Source: Streptomyces flavochromogenes (GTDB lineage Bacteria > Actinomycetota > Actinomycetes > Streptomycetales > Streptomycetaceae). From it: a stretch of 64,000 bases of DNA. Under the pieces are notes generated by a model. That model worked only from the letters and a program-made list of their open reading frames with translations. It was not told the origin of the DNA and made no database searches. How positions within the stretch are numbered: position 1 is the stretch's first letter; each line of letters starts with the position of its first letter. The DNA lies in assembly GCF_000717595.1 (NCBI RefSeq), contig NZ_JNZO01000014.1, positions 124,001 through 188,000 on the forward strand, written 5' to 3'. Of this stretch, positions 1 to 12,800 are shown in pieces. The translations under genes were made by a program, and so were the position numbers.

Positions 1-1255
1 CGCGGTCCGCGAGCGGCAGCAGCCTTCGCAGGACCAGCTCGGTCACCGGGACCTCGCCCATCCCGGGCCAGTACACCTGCGCGTCGATGCCGTGGCGGGC
101 GGCGGTGTGCAGATTGTCCTCCGCGGCCGCGAAGGACATCCGTGACCAGACCGGCCGGTCCTCGTCGACCAGCGCCCGGATCAGCCCGTAGTAGAGCGCG
201 CCGTTCGCCAGTGTGTCGGCGACGGTGGGCCCGGCAGGGAGCACCCTGTTCTCGACACGGAGGTGCGGGACGCCGTCGACCACGTCGTAGACGGGACGGT
301 TCCAGCGGTAGACGGTGCCGTTGTGGAGGGTGAGCTCGGACAGTCCCGGGGCTCCGCCCCCGTCGAGCGTCTCCTCCGGGTCCTCGTCGTCGCAGAGCGG
401 CAGCAGGGCCGGGAAGTAGCGCGCGTTCTCCTCGAAGAGGTCGAAGACGGAGGTGATCCACCGCTCGCCGAACCACACCCGCGGCCGCACACCCTGCACC
501 TTCAGCTCGTCGGGGCGGGTGTCGGTGGCCTGCTCGAAGAGGGGGATGCGCGTCTCGCGCCACAGCTCCTTGGAGAACAGGAACGGCGAGTTCGCCGCCA
601 GTGCCACCTGCACGCCCGCCACGGCCTGGGCGGCGTTCCAGTAGTCCGCGAACTCGTCGGGCGACACCTGGAGGTGGAACTGGGTGCTGGTGCACGCCGC
701 CTCCGGCGTGATCGTCTCCGCGTGGGTACGCAGCCGCTCCACGCCGTCCACGGAGATCAGCAGGTCCTCGCCGCGGGCGGCGAAGATCTGCTCGTTCAGC
801 AGGTGGTAGCGGGGGTTCTCGGAGAGCGACGTGGGACCCGCGTCCTCCAGCTCCAGGGTCGGCAGGATGCCGATCATGACCAGATGCGCGCCGATCCCCG
901 CCGCCTGCTGCTCGGCGTGGTTGAGCGCGTCACGGATCTCCTGCTCCCAGGAGTCGGGACCGCCGCCCGCGCTGAGCCGACGCGGTTCGAGATTGATCTC
1001 CAGATTGAACCGGCCCAGCTCGGTCGACCAGGCGGGATCCGCGATCGCCTCCAGGACGTCGGTGCTGCGCATGGCGGGTTCGCCGGCCGCGTCCACGACG
1101 TTCAGCTCGATCTCCAGACCGACCTGCGGCCGCTCGAAGTCGAACCGCGACTCGCGCAGCATCCGCGCGAACACGTCGAGGCACGTGTGCATCTTGTTCC
1201 GGAACCGGCGACGGTCTTCACGGGTGAACTCCTGCGCCGGAACATCACGTCCCAT
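1..1255 (-). CDS. Glutamate-cysteine ligase family (GCS2) protein, C-terminus cut by window edge
   Basis: Reading leftwards from the ATG at 1255, 418 codons stay open to the window edge, so the C-terminus is missing. The N-terminal half carries the pattern of the GCS2 ATP-dependent carboxylate-amine ligases: GLEIELNVVD near residue 50, then FNLEINLEPR, and a central STQFHLQVSP segment with the family's substrate-binding polar residues. Family members condense glutamate (or a related acid) with cysteine or another amine in the cytosol using ATP. The substrate cannot be told from sequence; actinobacteria use this family for gamma-glutamylcysteine in ergothioneine synthesis (EgtA) and for uncharacterised ligases. 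No ergothioneine genes lie next to it in this window. The gene diverges from the DUF4139 pair; the 211-bp gap should hold both promoters. Confidence 0.85.
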   Translation of the reverse strand, partial: MGRDVPAQEFTREDRRRFRNKMHTCLDVFARMLRESRFDFERPQVGLEIELNVVDAAGEPAMRSTDVLEAIADPAWSTELGRFNLEINLEPRRLSAGGGPDSWEQEIRDALNHAEQQAAGIGAHLVMIGILPTLELEDAGPTSLSENPRYHLLNEQIFAARGEDLLISVDGVERLRTHAETITPEAACTSTQFHLQVSPDEFADYWNAAQAVAGVQVALAANSPFLFSKELWRETRIPLFEQATDTRPDELKVQGVRPRVWFGERWITSVFDLFEENARYFPALLPLCDDEDPEETLDGGGAPGLSELTLHNGTVYRWNRPVYDVVDGVPHLRVENRVLPAGPTVADTLANGALYYGLIRALVDEDRPVWSRMSFAAAEDNLHTAARHGIDAQVYWPGMGEVPVTELVLRRLLPLADR

Positions 1256-1466
1256 CGGGCCCTCCCGAGTCTGGTCGGCACGGACCTCCACCATCCAGCG
1301 TCCCACTCCCGGGGCCGGCCAACCACCGATGCGGATCGCAGGCGCGTGCCGGGCGCACCGGGCATGCGGGCTCCGGAAAGCCCTCGGTGCGTGTCGGTGC
1401 CCGGGCGTAGGCTTCATCACGCCGATGACGAAGCACGACAGCGTGACAGGACGAGGGCGGGGGCGC

Positions 1467-3689
1467 ATGACGGCTGACGCAGCTGGAACGAAGACCGGGG
1501 GGACCGGACCGAGCGGGCCGGTCTCGACGTGGGGATCGGCCCTCGACTCGGTCGTCGTGTACGCGCAGGGGGCGCTCTGCCGCCGCCTGGCCCGGGGGCC
1601 CCTGCCCCCGGACGGCCGGGTGCGCGTCACGGGGCTGCCGCGCTCGCTGGACCCCGGCTCGCTGCGGGCCCGGGTCCTCGGCGTCTCCGGGACGAGGGTC
1701 ACCGAGGCCAGGATCGAGATCGCGGCCGAGCCGCTGGGCACCGCCTCCGGCGAGCCGGAGGGGTTGCGACGCGAGGTCGAGCGGCTGCGCGACGCGTACG
1801 CGGCGGCGGAGGGGCGCCGGGACCGGCAGCAGGGACTGATCGCGGAGGTCGGTGGGCTGCGCCCGGTGCCGCCGGCCCGCAAGCGCGACGACCCGCATCG
1901 CCGCACCCCTGTCGACGCGTGGCTGGAGCTCGCCGACTTCGTCGACGAGCGGCTCACCGGACTGCACACCCGGCTCTCCGAGCTGGAGGAGGAACTGCTC
2001 CGGGCCGCGCACGAGCTGTCCGTCGCCACGGACCGGCTCGCCCGTGCCTCCAGCGCCACCCCGTCGACGCACGTGGAGACCACGGTGTCCGCCGTCCTGA
2101 CCCTCGTGGGAGCGGACGATGACGCCGAGGCGGGCGGCGGGCCGCAGGCCGACTCGGAACCGCGTCTCGAACTGGAGCTGGAGTACGGGGTGCCCGGCGC
2201 CGTCTGGGTGCCGGCCTACCGTCTCACCCACCGTCAGGGCGACGGCACCGGCCGCCTGGTGCTGCGCGCCTCGGTCGCCCAGCGCACCGGCGAGGACTGG
2301 ACCGGAGTACGGATCGCCCTGGCCACCGCCGATCTGCGGCGGCGCACCGACCTGCCGAAGCTCCGCTCGATCCGGATCGGACGCCGTCAGGCGGCCCCGG
2401 CTCCTTCCGGCTGGCGCGAGCCTCCGGCGGGGCTCGCCGACCTCTTCACCGGATACGTGGGCGCGGGCCCGCGTCCTCTCGCGCCCCGCGCCCCCGGGGC
2501 CGGGGCACCGAGGGCGGCGGCCGGGGGCGGCGCGCCGCCGCCCGTTGCCGCAAGGGGAGGCTTCGTGCCCGATCCCGTACCGCTGTCACCGCCGCTGACC
2601 GCCGGTGGGCCGCCGATTCCGCCGCCGGCGCCACAGGCCTACGGCGCACCGCCGCCGGGAGGCGGGTACGGCTCCGCCCCCGATGCCTTCGGACGCGAGG
2701 CTTCGCCCGACGTCGCCCGGCGGTCGCCGACCCAGCCCGGTGGGATGCCGCGCGGCGCCGGTCAGTCCTTCGCGGGCGCCCCGGCACCCGCTGCCATGGC
2801 CCCCGCGCCGCCCGGTGCCGCCCCGGCACCGCCGCCGCCCCCACCGCCCGGGCCGCCGCGGCCGGGCGGCGACGAGCTCGACTACGCCGCTCTGGTGCTC
2901 TCCGGCCCGGACGAGCCGGGTGCGCGCCGAGGCCGCCTGTTTCCCGCCTCGTCCTTCGACGCGGTGGCGGCCGAGTACCGCCGTCGCGCCGATGCCGTGG
3001 CCTCGCTGCCGCTGCCCGGACATGCCGTTCGGCCGCGCGAGTCCGCCGGTTCCTTCGACCACCGCTTCGACGCCGCCGCCCGCGCCGACGTGCCGTCGGA
3101 CGGCACCTGGCACACCGTCACCGTCGGGGAGATTCCGGTCGGTCTGCGCACCGAGTACCTCTGCGTGCCGTCCGTGGAGCAGACCGTGTACGCGACGCTG
3201 GTCCTCTCCAACGCCACGGACCAGGCGCTGCTCGCCGGCCCGGTGGAGGTCACCGTCGACGACGACTTCCTGCTGACCACAGCGCTGCCCACGCTCGCAC
3301 CCGGCGGCGTACGCCGGGTGGGACTCGGACCGGCCGAGGGGATCCGGGTCACCCGCCGCACGCAGCTCAACGAGTCGACCGCCGGCCTGCGCAACAACAT
3401 CACCGTGCTCGACCACCGCGTCCACGTCGAACTGGCCAACGGGCTCGCGAGGCCCGTGACGGTCGAGGTCCGCGAGCGGGTGCCGGTCACCTCCGACGCG
3501 GACGTACGCATCGAGGAGCGGGCCGGCTGGGCGGCGCCCGAGGACGGCGGGACGTCCGAGCGGCATGCTCCGGGCACCCGCGTCTGGCGCGTGGACCTGC
3601 CCGCCGGTGGCACCACCGCCCTCGACGGCGGTTACGAGATTCGCATCCCGGCCGGCAAAGCCCTGGTCGGCGGCAACCGCAGGAGCTGA
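1467..3689 (+). CDS. DUF4139 (MuiA-type) domain protein with long proline-rich linker
   Basis: 740 residues. The ATG at 1467 follows a G-rich stretch that can serve as a ribosome site; the frame is open further upstream but that part reads as the antisense of the ligase gene. The N-terminal part (about 1-60) resembles the DUF4140 N-terminal domain (VVVYAQGALCRR), followed by a predicted coiled coil (about 95-195), the first DUF4139 beta-rich segment (VPAYRLTH, QRTGEDWTGV), a roughly 130-residue Pro/Gly/Ala-rich linker (about 330-470, with an unbroken run of prolines), and the C-terminal DUF4139 domain. Family members were first noted as mucoidy inhibitor A homologues; the biochemical role is unknown. 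It is followed 8 bp later by a shorter homologue, so the two probably form one operon and perhaps a hetero-oligomer. Confidence 0.8.
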   Translation: MTADAAGTKTGGTGPSGPVSTWGSALDSVVVYAQGALCRRLARGPLPPDGRVRVTGLPRSLDPGSLRARVLGVSGTRVTEARIEIAAEPLGTASGEPEGLRREVERLRDAYAAAEGRRDRQQGLIAEVGGLRPVPPARKRDDPHRRTPVDAWLELADFVDERLTGLHTRLSELEEELLRAAHELSVATDRLARASSATPSTHVETTVSAVLTLVGADDDAEAGGGPQADSEPRLELELEYGVPGAVWVPAYRLTHRQGDGTGRLVLRASVAQRTGEDWTGVRIALATADLRRRTDLPKLRSIRIGRRQAAPAPSGWREPPAGLADLFTGYVGAGPRPLAPRAPGAGAPRAAAGGGAPPPVAARGGFVPDPVPLSPPLTAGGPPIPPPAPQAYGAPPPGGGYGSAPDAFGREASPDVARRSPTQPGGMPRGAGQSFAGAPAPAAMAPAPPGAAPAPPPPPPPGPPRPGGDELDYAALVLSGPDEPGARRGRLFPASSFDAVAAEYRRRADAVASLPLPGHAVRPRESAGSFDHRFDAAARADVPSDGTWHTVTVGEIPVGLRTEYLCVPSVEQTVYATLVLSNATDQALLAGPVEVTVDDDFLLTTALPTLAPGGVRRVGLGPAEGIRVTRRTQLNESTAGLRNNITVLDHRVHVELANGLARPVTVEVRERVPVTSDADVRIEERAGWAAPEDGGTSERHAPGTRVWRVDLPAGGTTALDGGYEIRIPAGKALVGGNRRS

Positions 3690-3697
3690 GACACACC

Positions 3698-5317
3698 ATG
3701 TCCACCGCCTCGAAGACGAGCGCCGGCGACGGCACGGCCGTGCCGTCGGCCCGCGTGCCCGCGGCCCCCGTCCCCGTCACCCCCGCCCCCGTCACCGCCG
3801 TCACCTGTCTGGAGGACCGCGCCCACATCGAGCGCGCCGTCGAGCTGGACCTGGCGGGCGGGGTCCAGCGGCTGCGGCTCGGGCCGGTCAGTGCGCTGGC
3901 CGTCGACCGTACCCTCCATGCCGAGCTGACCTCCGGTCACCCGGCCACCGTGATCGACGTACGCGTCGTCCGCAGCTGGGAGCCGCGCGCGCCGCGGCCG
4001 GCCGCCGACGACTCCGCGCTGCGCCACCGCGCCCACGCCCTCGACGAGGAGCGGCGTGCCCTGGAGCAGCGGCGCGACCGGCTCCGGACCCGCCTCGACG
4101 TACTCGGCCGCCTCGCCACCGATGTCCTGCGGGACATCGGTGAGGGAGCCGGATCCGGGGAGGCCGAAGGCCCCCGCTGGGCCCGCGAACTCGATCGGGT
4201 GGACGCCGAGCGGGCCACGTTCGGCGAGCGACTCCGTACCACTGACGCCCGGTTGTCCGCGCTGGCCGCCGAACTCGGCGAGGTCCGGCGGGCCCTGGAG
4301 TCCACGGAGGAGGAACCCGCCGAGCTGGTGGCCCATGTCGAGCTGACCGTGGAGGCCACGGCCGCCGGCCCTGTCGGACTTCGCCTGAGCCACCTCGTCC
4401 CGTGCGCGTTGTGGCGGCCCGCCTACCGGGCCGTGCTCGACGGCACCTCCGTGACCCTGGAGACCGACGCGATGGTCTGGCAGCGCACGGGCGAGGACTG
4501 GACCGGCGTCGCGCTGACGCTGTCGACCGCCAGGTCGGCGCTGGCCACCGAACCGCCGTCGCTGGGCGAGGACCGGCTGACCCTCAAGGACCGTACGGCG
4601 GCGGAGCGCCGCACGGTCGACGTCGAGCTGCGCGAGGAGGACATCAGCGACCTGGGTCCCGTCCCGGTCCTCGGGCTGCCCGGTGTGGACGACGGCGGCG
4701 AGACGCGGGTGCTGCACTCCCCCACGCCGGTCTCCGTGCCCTCGGACGGCCGCGCGCACCGGGTGCCGCTCTCCGTCTTCAGTACGGCGGCCGGCAGCGA
4801 GTACGCCTCCTCGCCCGAGGTGTCTCCCCTGGTCACCCAGGTGGTGCGGTTCGACAACCTGTCCGGGCACGTGCTGCTCGCCGGACCCGTCGACCTGATC
4901 CGTGGCAGTGGCTTCGGCGGCCGGGGCACTCTCGAATTCACCACCCCAGGCGCCCCGGTCGAACTCGCCTTCGGCAGCCGCGACGACCACAGGGTGGTCC
5001 GGGAGACGGAGGAGACCCGGGACACCACCGGGCTCACACAGCGGACGGTGGTCACCCGCACGGTCCGGCTGCATGTGTCCCGGTTCTCGGCTCCCGCGGA
5101 GTCGGACGACCGCGTGGTGGTGCTCCGGGAACGGATCCCGGTCTCGGAGGTCTCGGCGGTGGAGGTACGGCTCCGCAAGGAGGCCTGCTCCCCGGCGCCC
5201 GACACGGTCGACGCCGAGGGCATCGCCCGCTGGGACGTCACTCTGCCGCCCGGCGGCCGGCGCACGGTCACGCTGGTGTACGAACTGTCGGCGAGCTCCA
5301 AGGTCGCCGGGCTCTGA
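3698..5317 (+). CDS. DUF4139 (MuiA-type) domain protein, compact paralogue
   Basis: 539 residues, starting 8 bp after the stop of the larger DUF4139 gene; the GGAG in that stop region serves as ribosome site. It has the same order as its neighbour without the proline-rich insert: N-terminal beta domain (VTCLEDRAHIERAVEL), a long charged coiled coil (about 110-215), then the DUF4139 core with WRPAYRAVLDG and WQRTGEDWTGV, which the neighbour also has almost unchanged, and a C-terminal beta domain. No signal peptide or membrane segment is evident, so both are probably cytosolic. The tandem arrangement of a long and a short copy suggests duplication and partnership. Function is unknown; the family name rests on a mucoidy phenotype described in other bacteria. 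Confidence 0.8.
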   Translation: MSTASKTSAGDGTAVPSARVPAAPVPVTPAPVTAVTCLEDRAHIERAVELDLAGGVQRLRLGPVSALAVDRTLHAELTSGHPATVIDVRVVRSWEPRAPRPAADDSALRHRAHALDEERRALEQRRDRLRTRLDVLGRLATDVLRDIGEGAGSGEAEGPRWARELDRVDAERATFGERLRTTDARLSALAAELGEVRRALESTEEEPAELVAHVELTVEATAAGPVGLRLSHLVPCALWRPAYRAVLDGTSVTLETDAMVWQRTGEDWTGVALTLSTARSALATEPPSLGEDRLTLKDRTAAERRTVDVELREEDISDLGPVPVLGLPGVDDGGETRVLHSPTPVSVPSDGRAHRVPLSVFSTAAGSEYASSPEVSPLVTQVVRFDNLSGHVLLAGPVDLIRGSGFGGRGTLEFTTPGAPVELAFGSRDDHRVVRETEETRDTTGLTQRTVVTRTVRLHVSRFSAPAESDDRVVVLRERIPVSEVSAVEVRLRKEACSPAPDTVDAEGIARWDVTLPPGGRRTVTLVYELSASSKVAGL

Positions 5318-5411
5318 CGGAGGGCCGGGGGCCGGAAGGCGGAGTCCGGAGGAGTCCCGCCGCGCAGGCTGCCACGGCTGCGCCGGGGCCTCCCGCAGGA
5401 CGGGGTGGAGG

Positions 5412-5870
5412 TCACCGTGGGGGGTTCGGCGCGCCCGGCGCCGGACCCCCCGGAGCGCACTCCGGGCACAGCCCCCAGTAGGTGACCTCCGCCTCGGCCA
5501 CCGTGAAGCCGAACCGGTCCTCGGCCGGGAGGTCGGCCAGCGCGGCCACCGGGTCGCCGGTCGGGTGGACGTCCCGGACGGTGCCGCAGCCGGAGCACAC
5601 CAGGTGCTGGTGCGGGTGGTGCGCGTTCGGGTCGTACCGCTTCGCACGGCCGTGGACGGAGACCTCCACGACCTCGCCGAGCCTGCCCAGTTCGCCCAGG
5701 ATGTTGTAGACGGTCGCCCGGGAGATCTCCGGCAGCCGCTCCGCGGCGCGGGCGTGCACCTCGTCGGCCGTGAGGTGGACGTGCTCGCCGTCGAGGACCT
5801 CGGCGACGACGCGCCGCTGGGAGGTCATCCGCCAGCCGCGCCCGCGCAGCCGTTCCAACAGGTCGCTCAT
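5412..5870 (-). CDS. Fur-family metal/peroxide-responsive repressor (FurA/CatR type)
   Basis: 152 residues with the Fur layout: N-terminal winged helix (about 1-80; RMTSQRRVVAEVL and the recognition helix ISRATVYNILGELG) and a C-terminal metal-binding dimerisation domain. The HHPHQHLVCSGCG region and the C-terminal CPEC supply the expected regulatory metal ligands and the CxxC...CxxC structural zinc site. An AGGTGAA ribosome site lies just upstream of the ATG at 5870. It is divergent from the catalase-peroxidase gene, and Streptomyces FurA/CatR proteins are known to repress their neighbouring catalase or catalase-peroxidase gene until peroxide or metal loss inactivates them. That pairing is the basis for the proposed role; the operator itself was not identified. 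Confidence 0.88.
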   Translation of the reverse strand: MSDLLERLRGRGWRMTSQRRVVAEVLDGEHVHLTADEVHARAAERLPEISRATVYNILGELGRLGEVVEVSVHGRAKRYDPNAHHPHQHLVCSGCGTVRDVHPTGDPVAALADLPAEDRFGFTVAEAEVTYWGLCPECAPGGPAPGAPNPPR

Positions 5871-8308
<2,438 letters not shown>

Positions 8309-8330
8309 CCCGGCACCCGGAGCTGTCCGG

Positions 8331-8353
8331 CCGCCCGGCATCCGGCCGGGCGG
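8331..8353. terminator. Stem-loop between convergent katG and the GAF-protein operon
   Basis: CCGCCCGGC (8331-8339) and GCCGGGCGG (8345-8353) form a 9-bp perfect stem with a 5-nt loop in the short gap after the katG stop. It is placed to terminate transcription from both sides. There is no clear T-run, as is usual in Streptomyces. Confidence 0.5.
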
Positions 8354-8372
8354 ACCGGGGCGCCTCCGGTGC

Positions 8373-8957
8373 TCACTCCTCCAGGAGACGGCGGGCCTCC
8401 GCCAGGAGGCGCAGGAGTTCGGCCCGCGCGGGGTCCTCGGGAGCGGCGGGCTCCGTCCCGCGAGGTGCGTGGGTGGTGAGGACGTGCAGGGCGACGGCGG
8501 CCTGCCGGGCGAAGAGGCTCAGCAGGTCGAGCTCGGACAGACTGGACCGGGCCTGCGGAGACGGGTCGAGGACCTCCAGTACGCCGAGGACCCGGTCTCC
8601 GTGCACGAGCGGCGCGGCCATCAGGGCGTTCGGAACGAAGCCGGTGGACTTTGCGACGTCCCGGTCGAAGGACGTGCTGTCGTGCAGGTCGTCGACGACC
8701 ATCGGCTCGCCCGAGGCGGCGACCCAGCCGGCGATCCCCCGGCCGGCCGGGAAGCGACGGCCCACCAGGAACTCCTGGCCCTGCCCGGAGACGGCCTCGA
8801 AGACGAGCTCGTCCGCTGCCGCCTCCAGGAGCAGGATGGAGCTCGCCTCGGCGCCGAAGATGGCGCGCGCGGTGTCCACGACCGACTGCAGGAGCTCCGC
8901 CATGGCCGGATCGGGCGGGGGCGCGGAGGGGACGGCGGGGGCGATCGTCTGAGCCAT
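8373..8957 (-). CDS. GAF-domain sensory protein, last gene of the radical-SAM/protease operon
   Basis: 194 residues from the ATG at 8957, chosen because a GAAGGGA ribosome site precedes it and because the upstream GTG option would overlap the protease gene. A GAF domain covers about 20-165: AIFGAEASSILLLE, RGIAGWVAASGEP, and PNALMAAPLVHGDRVLGVLEVLD, the signature of the fold. The C-terminal tail (about 165-194) is rich in Ala, Glu, Arg and Leu and could be a short helix. There is no output domain such as kinase, phosphatase or HTH, so it would act by binding a small ligand and a partner protein. It begins 25 bp after the subtilisin gene and is the promoter-distal member of a run of six genes in the same direction. 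The ligand is unknown. Confidence 0.75.
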   Translation of the reverse strand: MAQTIAPAVPSAPPPDPAMAELLQSVVDTARAIFGAEASSILLLEAAADELVFEAVSGQGQEFLVGRRFPAGRGIAGWVAASGEPMVVDDLHDSTSFDRDVAKSTGFVPNALMAAPLVHGDRVLGVLEVLDPSPQARSSLSELDLLSLFARQAAVALHVLTTHAPRGTEPAAPEDPARAELLRLLAEARRLLEE

Positions 8958-8982
8958 GGGGGTTCCCTTCCGGCGCCGGTCG

Positions 8983-9822
8983 TTACCGGCTGCCGTGGAC
9001 ACGGACGTTGGCGGCGGACAGGTACAGGGCGTTCTTCAGCTGGAACGGCGTCAGCCGGGGTCGGCTCGACAGGATCCGCGCGCAGAGCCCGGCGACGAAC
9101 GGGGTGGCGAAGCTGTTGCCGGAGGTACGGATCGAGGTACCGCCGAGCCAGGCCACCTGCACCCGCTGACCGGGGGCGAAGAACTCCACGGGTGGCTCGG
9201 GGTTGTAGAGGTGGAGGTCCGGGTCGTCCTCCTGGTGGCTGCCGACCGAGATCACCGAGGAGAAACGCCAGGGAAAGCTCTCCACGTGGGTGTTGTGCGC
9301 GGAGGCGACGATCACGGTCTGCTGGAAGTACGCCTCGTCGGCCAGCCGCCGCAGTTCCTCGACGAAGCGGTCGCGGCTGGTGGAGAGGCTGAGGTTCACG
9401 ACGTCGAAGCGCTGGCGGACGGCCCACCGGATCCCTTCGAGGAGGATGTCGCCGCTGCCGGAGAACCGCTCGCCGAGCACCCGGACGCTGGACAGCTCGC
9501 AGTCCGGGGCGGTGCGGCGGATGATCCCGGCGCAGGCGGTGCCGTGGCCGCAGGCGTCGCCCTCGTCGGTCTCCTCGACGTGGACACCGTCGTCGTCCTT
9601 GAAGACGCGCCAGGACTGCGCGACGGGACCGACCATGGGGTGGTCGCGCTCGACCCCGGAGTCGACCACACAGACGCGTACGCCGCGGCCGGTCCCGCCG
9701 AGCAGACCGCCCTCGGGCGGCTCCGGTGGATGGTCTGCCTCGACGGGTACGTCGGCGGGGCCGCGGCCCCGGAGGCCCCAGGTGAGTCCGGGGGCGGGGG
9801 CCGGTCGCTGGCCGGTGGTCAT
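8983..9822 (-). CDS. Subtilisin-like serine protease (S8 family), cytosolic
   Basis: 279 residues from the ATG at 9822, which overlaps the stop of the upstream cyclase gene as ATGA, indicating coupled translation; a longer frame exists but is antisense-like low-complexity sequence. The catalytic triad is visible: Asp54 in VCVVDSGVE, His93 in CGHGTACAG and Ser237 in TSGNSFATPF, with oxyanion-hole Asn177 in ASAHNTH. There is no signal peptide and no pro-domain, and the protein is short for the family, so it is probably an intracellular, dedicated protease. The operon also carries a radical SAM enzyme and a small peptide gene, making it a candidate leader-removing protease, though this is inferred from position only. 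An alternative is proteolytic signalling downstream of the cyclase/AAA+ protein. Confidence 0.85.
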   Translation of the reverse strand: MTTGQRPAPAPGLTWGLRGRGPADVPVEADHPPEPPEGGLLGGTGRGVRVCVVDSGVERDHPMVGPVAQSWRVFKDDDGVHVEETDEGDACGHGTACAGIIRRTAPDCELSSVRVLGERFSGSGDILLEGIRWAVRQRFDVVNLSLSTSRDRFVEELRRLADEAYFQQTVIVASAHNTHVESFPWRFSSVISVGSHQEDDPDLHLYNPEPPVEFFAPGQRVQVAWLGGTSIRTSGNSFATPFVAGLCARILSSRPRLTPFQLKNALYLSAANVRVHGSR

Positions 9823-12800
9823 CGCTGGGCGTCCTTTCCGGTTCCGTCGGCCGCCGGGCCGACGGAACCGGGCCCGTCGTCCCGGAGGCCCTGGCAGCGC
9901 ACGGCGACGGCCTCGGCCTCGCGTGCGGCGGGGAGATGGCCCTTGGCGGCGAAGCTCCACCGGGCGCGCAACGCCGCCTCGGCCGCGTCCCTCGTGTGCC
10001 CCAGGGCGAGAGCGGTACGGGCCGCGTCGAGTGCGGCGAGACCCTGGACGATGGGCGAGTCGGTACGGACGGCGGTGGCGAGCGCCCGGTCGGCCAGGCG
10101 GGTGGCGGTCGCGGCGTCCCCTCGCTCCGCGGCGATCCGGGCGCGCAGGCCGTCGAGGTCGGCCGATTCGGTGCGCGGCCGGGCCGCCTCGGACGGCCCT
10201 CCCGTGGGCTCGAGTTCGGCGAGGGTGTCGTGTGCGGCGCGCCGGTCGCCGAGATCGAGCCGGATGCGGGTGGCGTCGAGGAGGGCGCTGCGCAGGAGCC
10301 CGGTGGCGCCGAGCGCCCGCGCGGCGGCCGCGGCCCGCTCCAGGCCGAGGAGGGCCTCCTCGCGGCGGCCGGCCAGATCGTCGACGGTGGCGGTGAAGAG
10401 GGGCAGGAAGGCGTCGGTCTCGGCGTAGCCGAGCCGCTGGGCGAGCTGTCCGGCCTCCGCGAGGCAGGCGAGCGCGCCGTCACGGTCGTCGTGCAGGGCG
10501 AGGACCACGGCCAGCGGGCAGTTGAGCGTCAGCCGTACGGCCCGGCGGCCGGCCCCCTGCTCGGCCAGCAGGGCGCGACAGCGGGTCACGGCGTCCGCGA
10601 CGGGCAGGGGCCCGCGCCAGAGCGACACCCCGATCGCCCCGAGGGCGGCGGCCCGCTCCGGCTCGGCATCGGCCCGTACGGCATGACCGAGGGCCCGGTC
10701 GAGCAACCGCTCGGCCTCCCGATGGCGACCCTGCTCCTGAGCGTGCTGGGCGAGCCGCAGACAGGCCCGGGCCTGACCGAACTCGTCACCGGCGGCGGCG
10801 AAGACGGGCAGGGTGACGGCGGCGGCCTCGGCGGGCGACTCCCCTGTCGTCCCTCCGCCCTCCGGACGCTCCCCGGGGACGCCCTTCCGGGACGTGGCCT
10901 CCCCGGCGCGCGCTTCCTCCGCATGGCTCCCCGTCCCGGCCCGGCGGCTGTCCGGGGCCACGGTACGGTGCCCCGCGCCGCGGCTGCCCGCCGACCGGCC
11001 GGCGGACGCCAGACTCAGCCGAGCGTGCGCGGCCTCCACCCCGTCGGTGCCGCGGCCGTCCGCCGGAGCCTCGGCGAGGACTTCTTCGAGCAGTGCCCGG
11101 CCGTCCGTGACACGGCCGAGGTCGAGCAGCGTCTGGCCGAGTCGGCGTCGCGTGGCCGCACCTCCCGGCTCGCCCGCCGCGTACCGGGCCGTGGCCCTGC
11201 GCAGCAGGTCGGCGGCCCATACGGGGTCGGCGTGGGCCAGCGCGAGACGACCGCCCTCCGCGAGGGCTTCGGCGGCGCGCCGCCGAAGCCCGTCGGTGTG
11301 CGCGTCCTGGGCGCCGAGCTCGACGCGGTAGCGGTACGCCTGCTCCAGATGGGCCCCGACCGCGGCGCTGCCGCGCTGCCGGACCGTGTCGAGCCGTGCG
11401 GCGCGCTCGTGTCGGTCGGCGCGGTCCTGCTTGGACTGGCTGGTGTGGACGACCTCCTGGATCAGTCCTCCGGCGAAGCGGAACGCCCCGCCGTCCGGCC
11501 TGATGAGACGGTGCCGGACCAGCCGGTGGAGGGTGGTTCGGAGGTCGGCCGCGGTCCACGTCTCGGCGGGATGACCGGCGAGCGCCATGAGTTCCTCTGC
11601 CGTGAAGTCGCCCCCGAGGACGGACGCCAGGCCGAGGGCCCGCTGTTCGGGCGGTTCGAGCGCGTCGATCCGGGCGCCGATCAGGGCCTGGAGGGGCAGC
11701 GGGACGCTGTCCGCGTCGACGGGGGTCCCCGCGACGAGCAGCTGCTCCAGATGCAGCGGGTTCCCGCCGACCCGTGCCAGGACCTGGGGCGCGAGCGGCG
11801 CGCTGTCGCCCGTGTGCCCCGTCAGCTCGGCCGCGAGGACGTGCGCTTCGTCGTCGGAGAGGCCGCCGAGCAGGACGGCGCCCTGGGCGAGTTCGGGCCT
11901 CGCGTCGAACAGCTGGGGCCGGGTGAGCAGGACGATCAGTACGGCCGCGTCGGTGAGGGCGCGCAGGAGCCGGTCGAGGACGTCGAAGAGGGGCTGCGCG
12001 GCCCAGTGGCAGTCGTCGATCACCAGCACGACGGGCTGTCTCTCGGACAGTTCGGCCAGGACCTTGGCGAGCGCGGCGCACGTGTCCGCGGGGGACGGAT
12101 TGGGGGTCCCGTCGAGGAGCAGGCCCTGATGGAGCAGGTCCAGTTCGGGTGACGGAACGACCGTGCCGACGCTCTTGAGCAGCCCGGCCACGGCATCGGC
12201 GAGCGCCCCGAGACTGGGCTGCTCACCCCGGGCCCGGCAGCGTCCGACGCCGTGACGGGGGACCTGGGCGGGAGCGGGAAGCGCTGTCGGTCCGGTGGTT
12301 GTCGTGCGGTGGAGCCATTCCCGTACCAAGCGGGTCTTCCCCTGGCCCGCCTCTCCGCCCACCACCAGGCGGCCGCCCCTCGCCCCTCGCATCACCCGCT
12401 TCAACGCCTCGTCCATCAGTGCCAGTTCGTGGACACGACCGACGAAGCCGACGTCGAAGCGGCGCAGGGCTTCCGGACCGTCGTCCTCGTCCAGGGCCGT
12501 CAGGCGGTGCGCGGCCACCCGTTCGCTCTTGCCCTTGAGGAGCAGGGGTCCGGTCTCCGTCGTCCGGATGCCCGGTCCGGCGGCCGCCAGGGTGTCGGGA
12601 CCCAGCAGGATCTCTCCCGCCGCCGCGTTCTGTTCCAGGCGCGCGGCCACGTTCACCACCTCGCCCGAGACCATCGCCTGCCGCTGCGTCGCCGAACCCG
12701 TCACCGCCTGACCGGTGTTGATTCCGATCCTCATCTCGAGCCGTACCCCCACGGCCTCCTCCAGGCGCGCGTTGAACCCGGCGAGCGCCTCCCTCATCGC

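Noticed and set aside
831..1466. Longer start for the first DUF4139 protein
   Set aside because: The extra 212 codons are antisense to the ligase gene and Ser/Arg-rich; the ATG at 1467 starts at the expected domain boundary.
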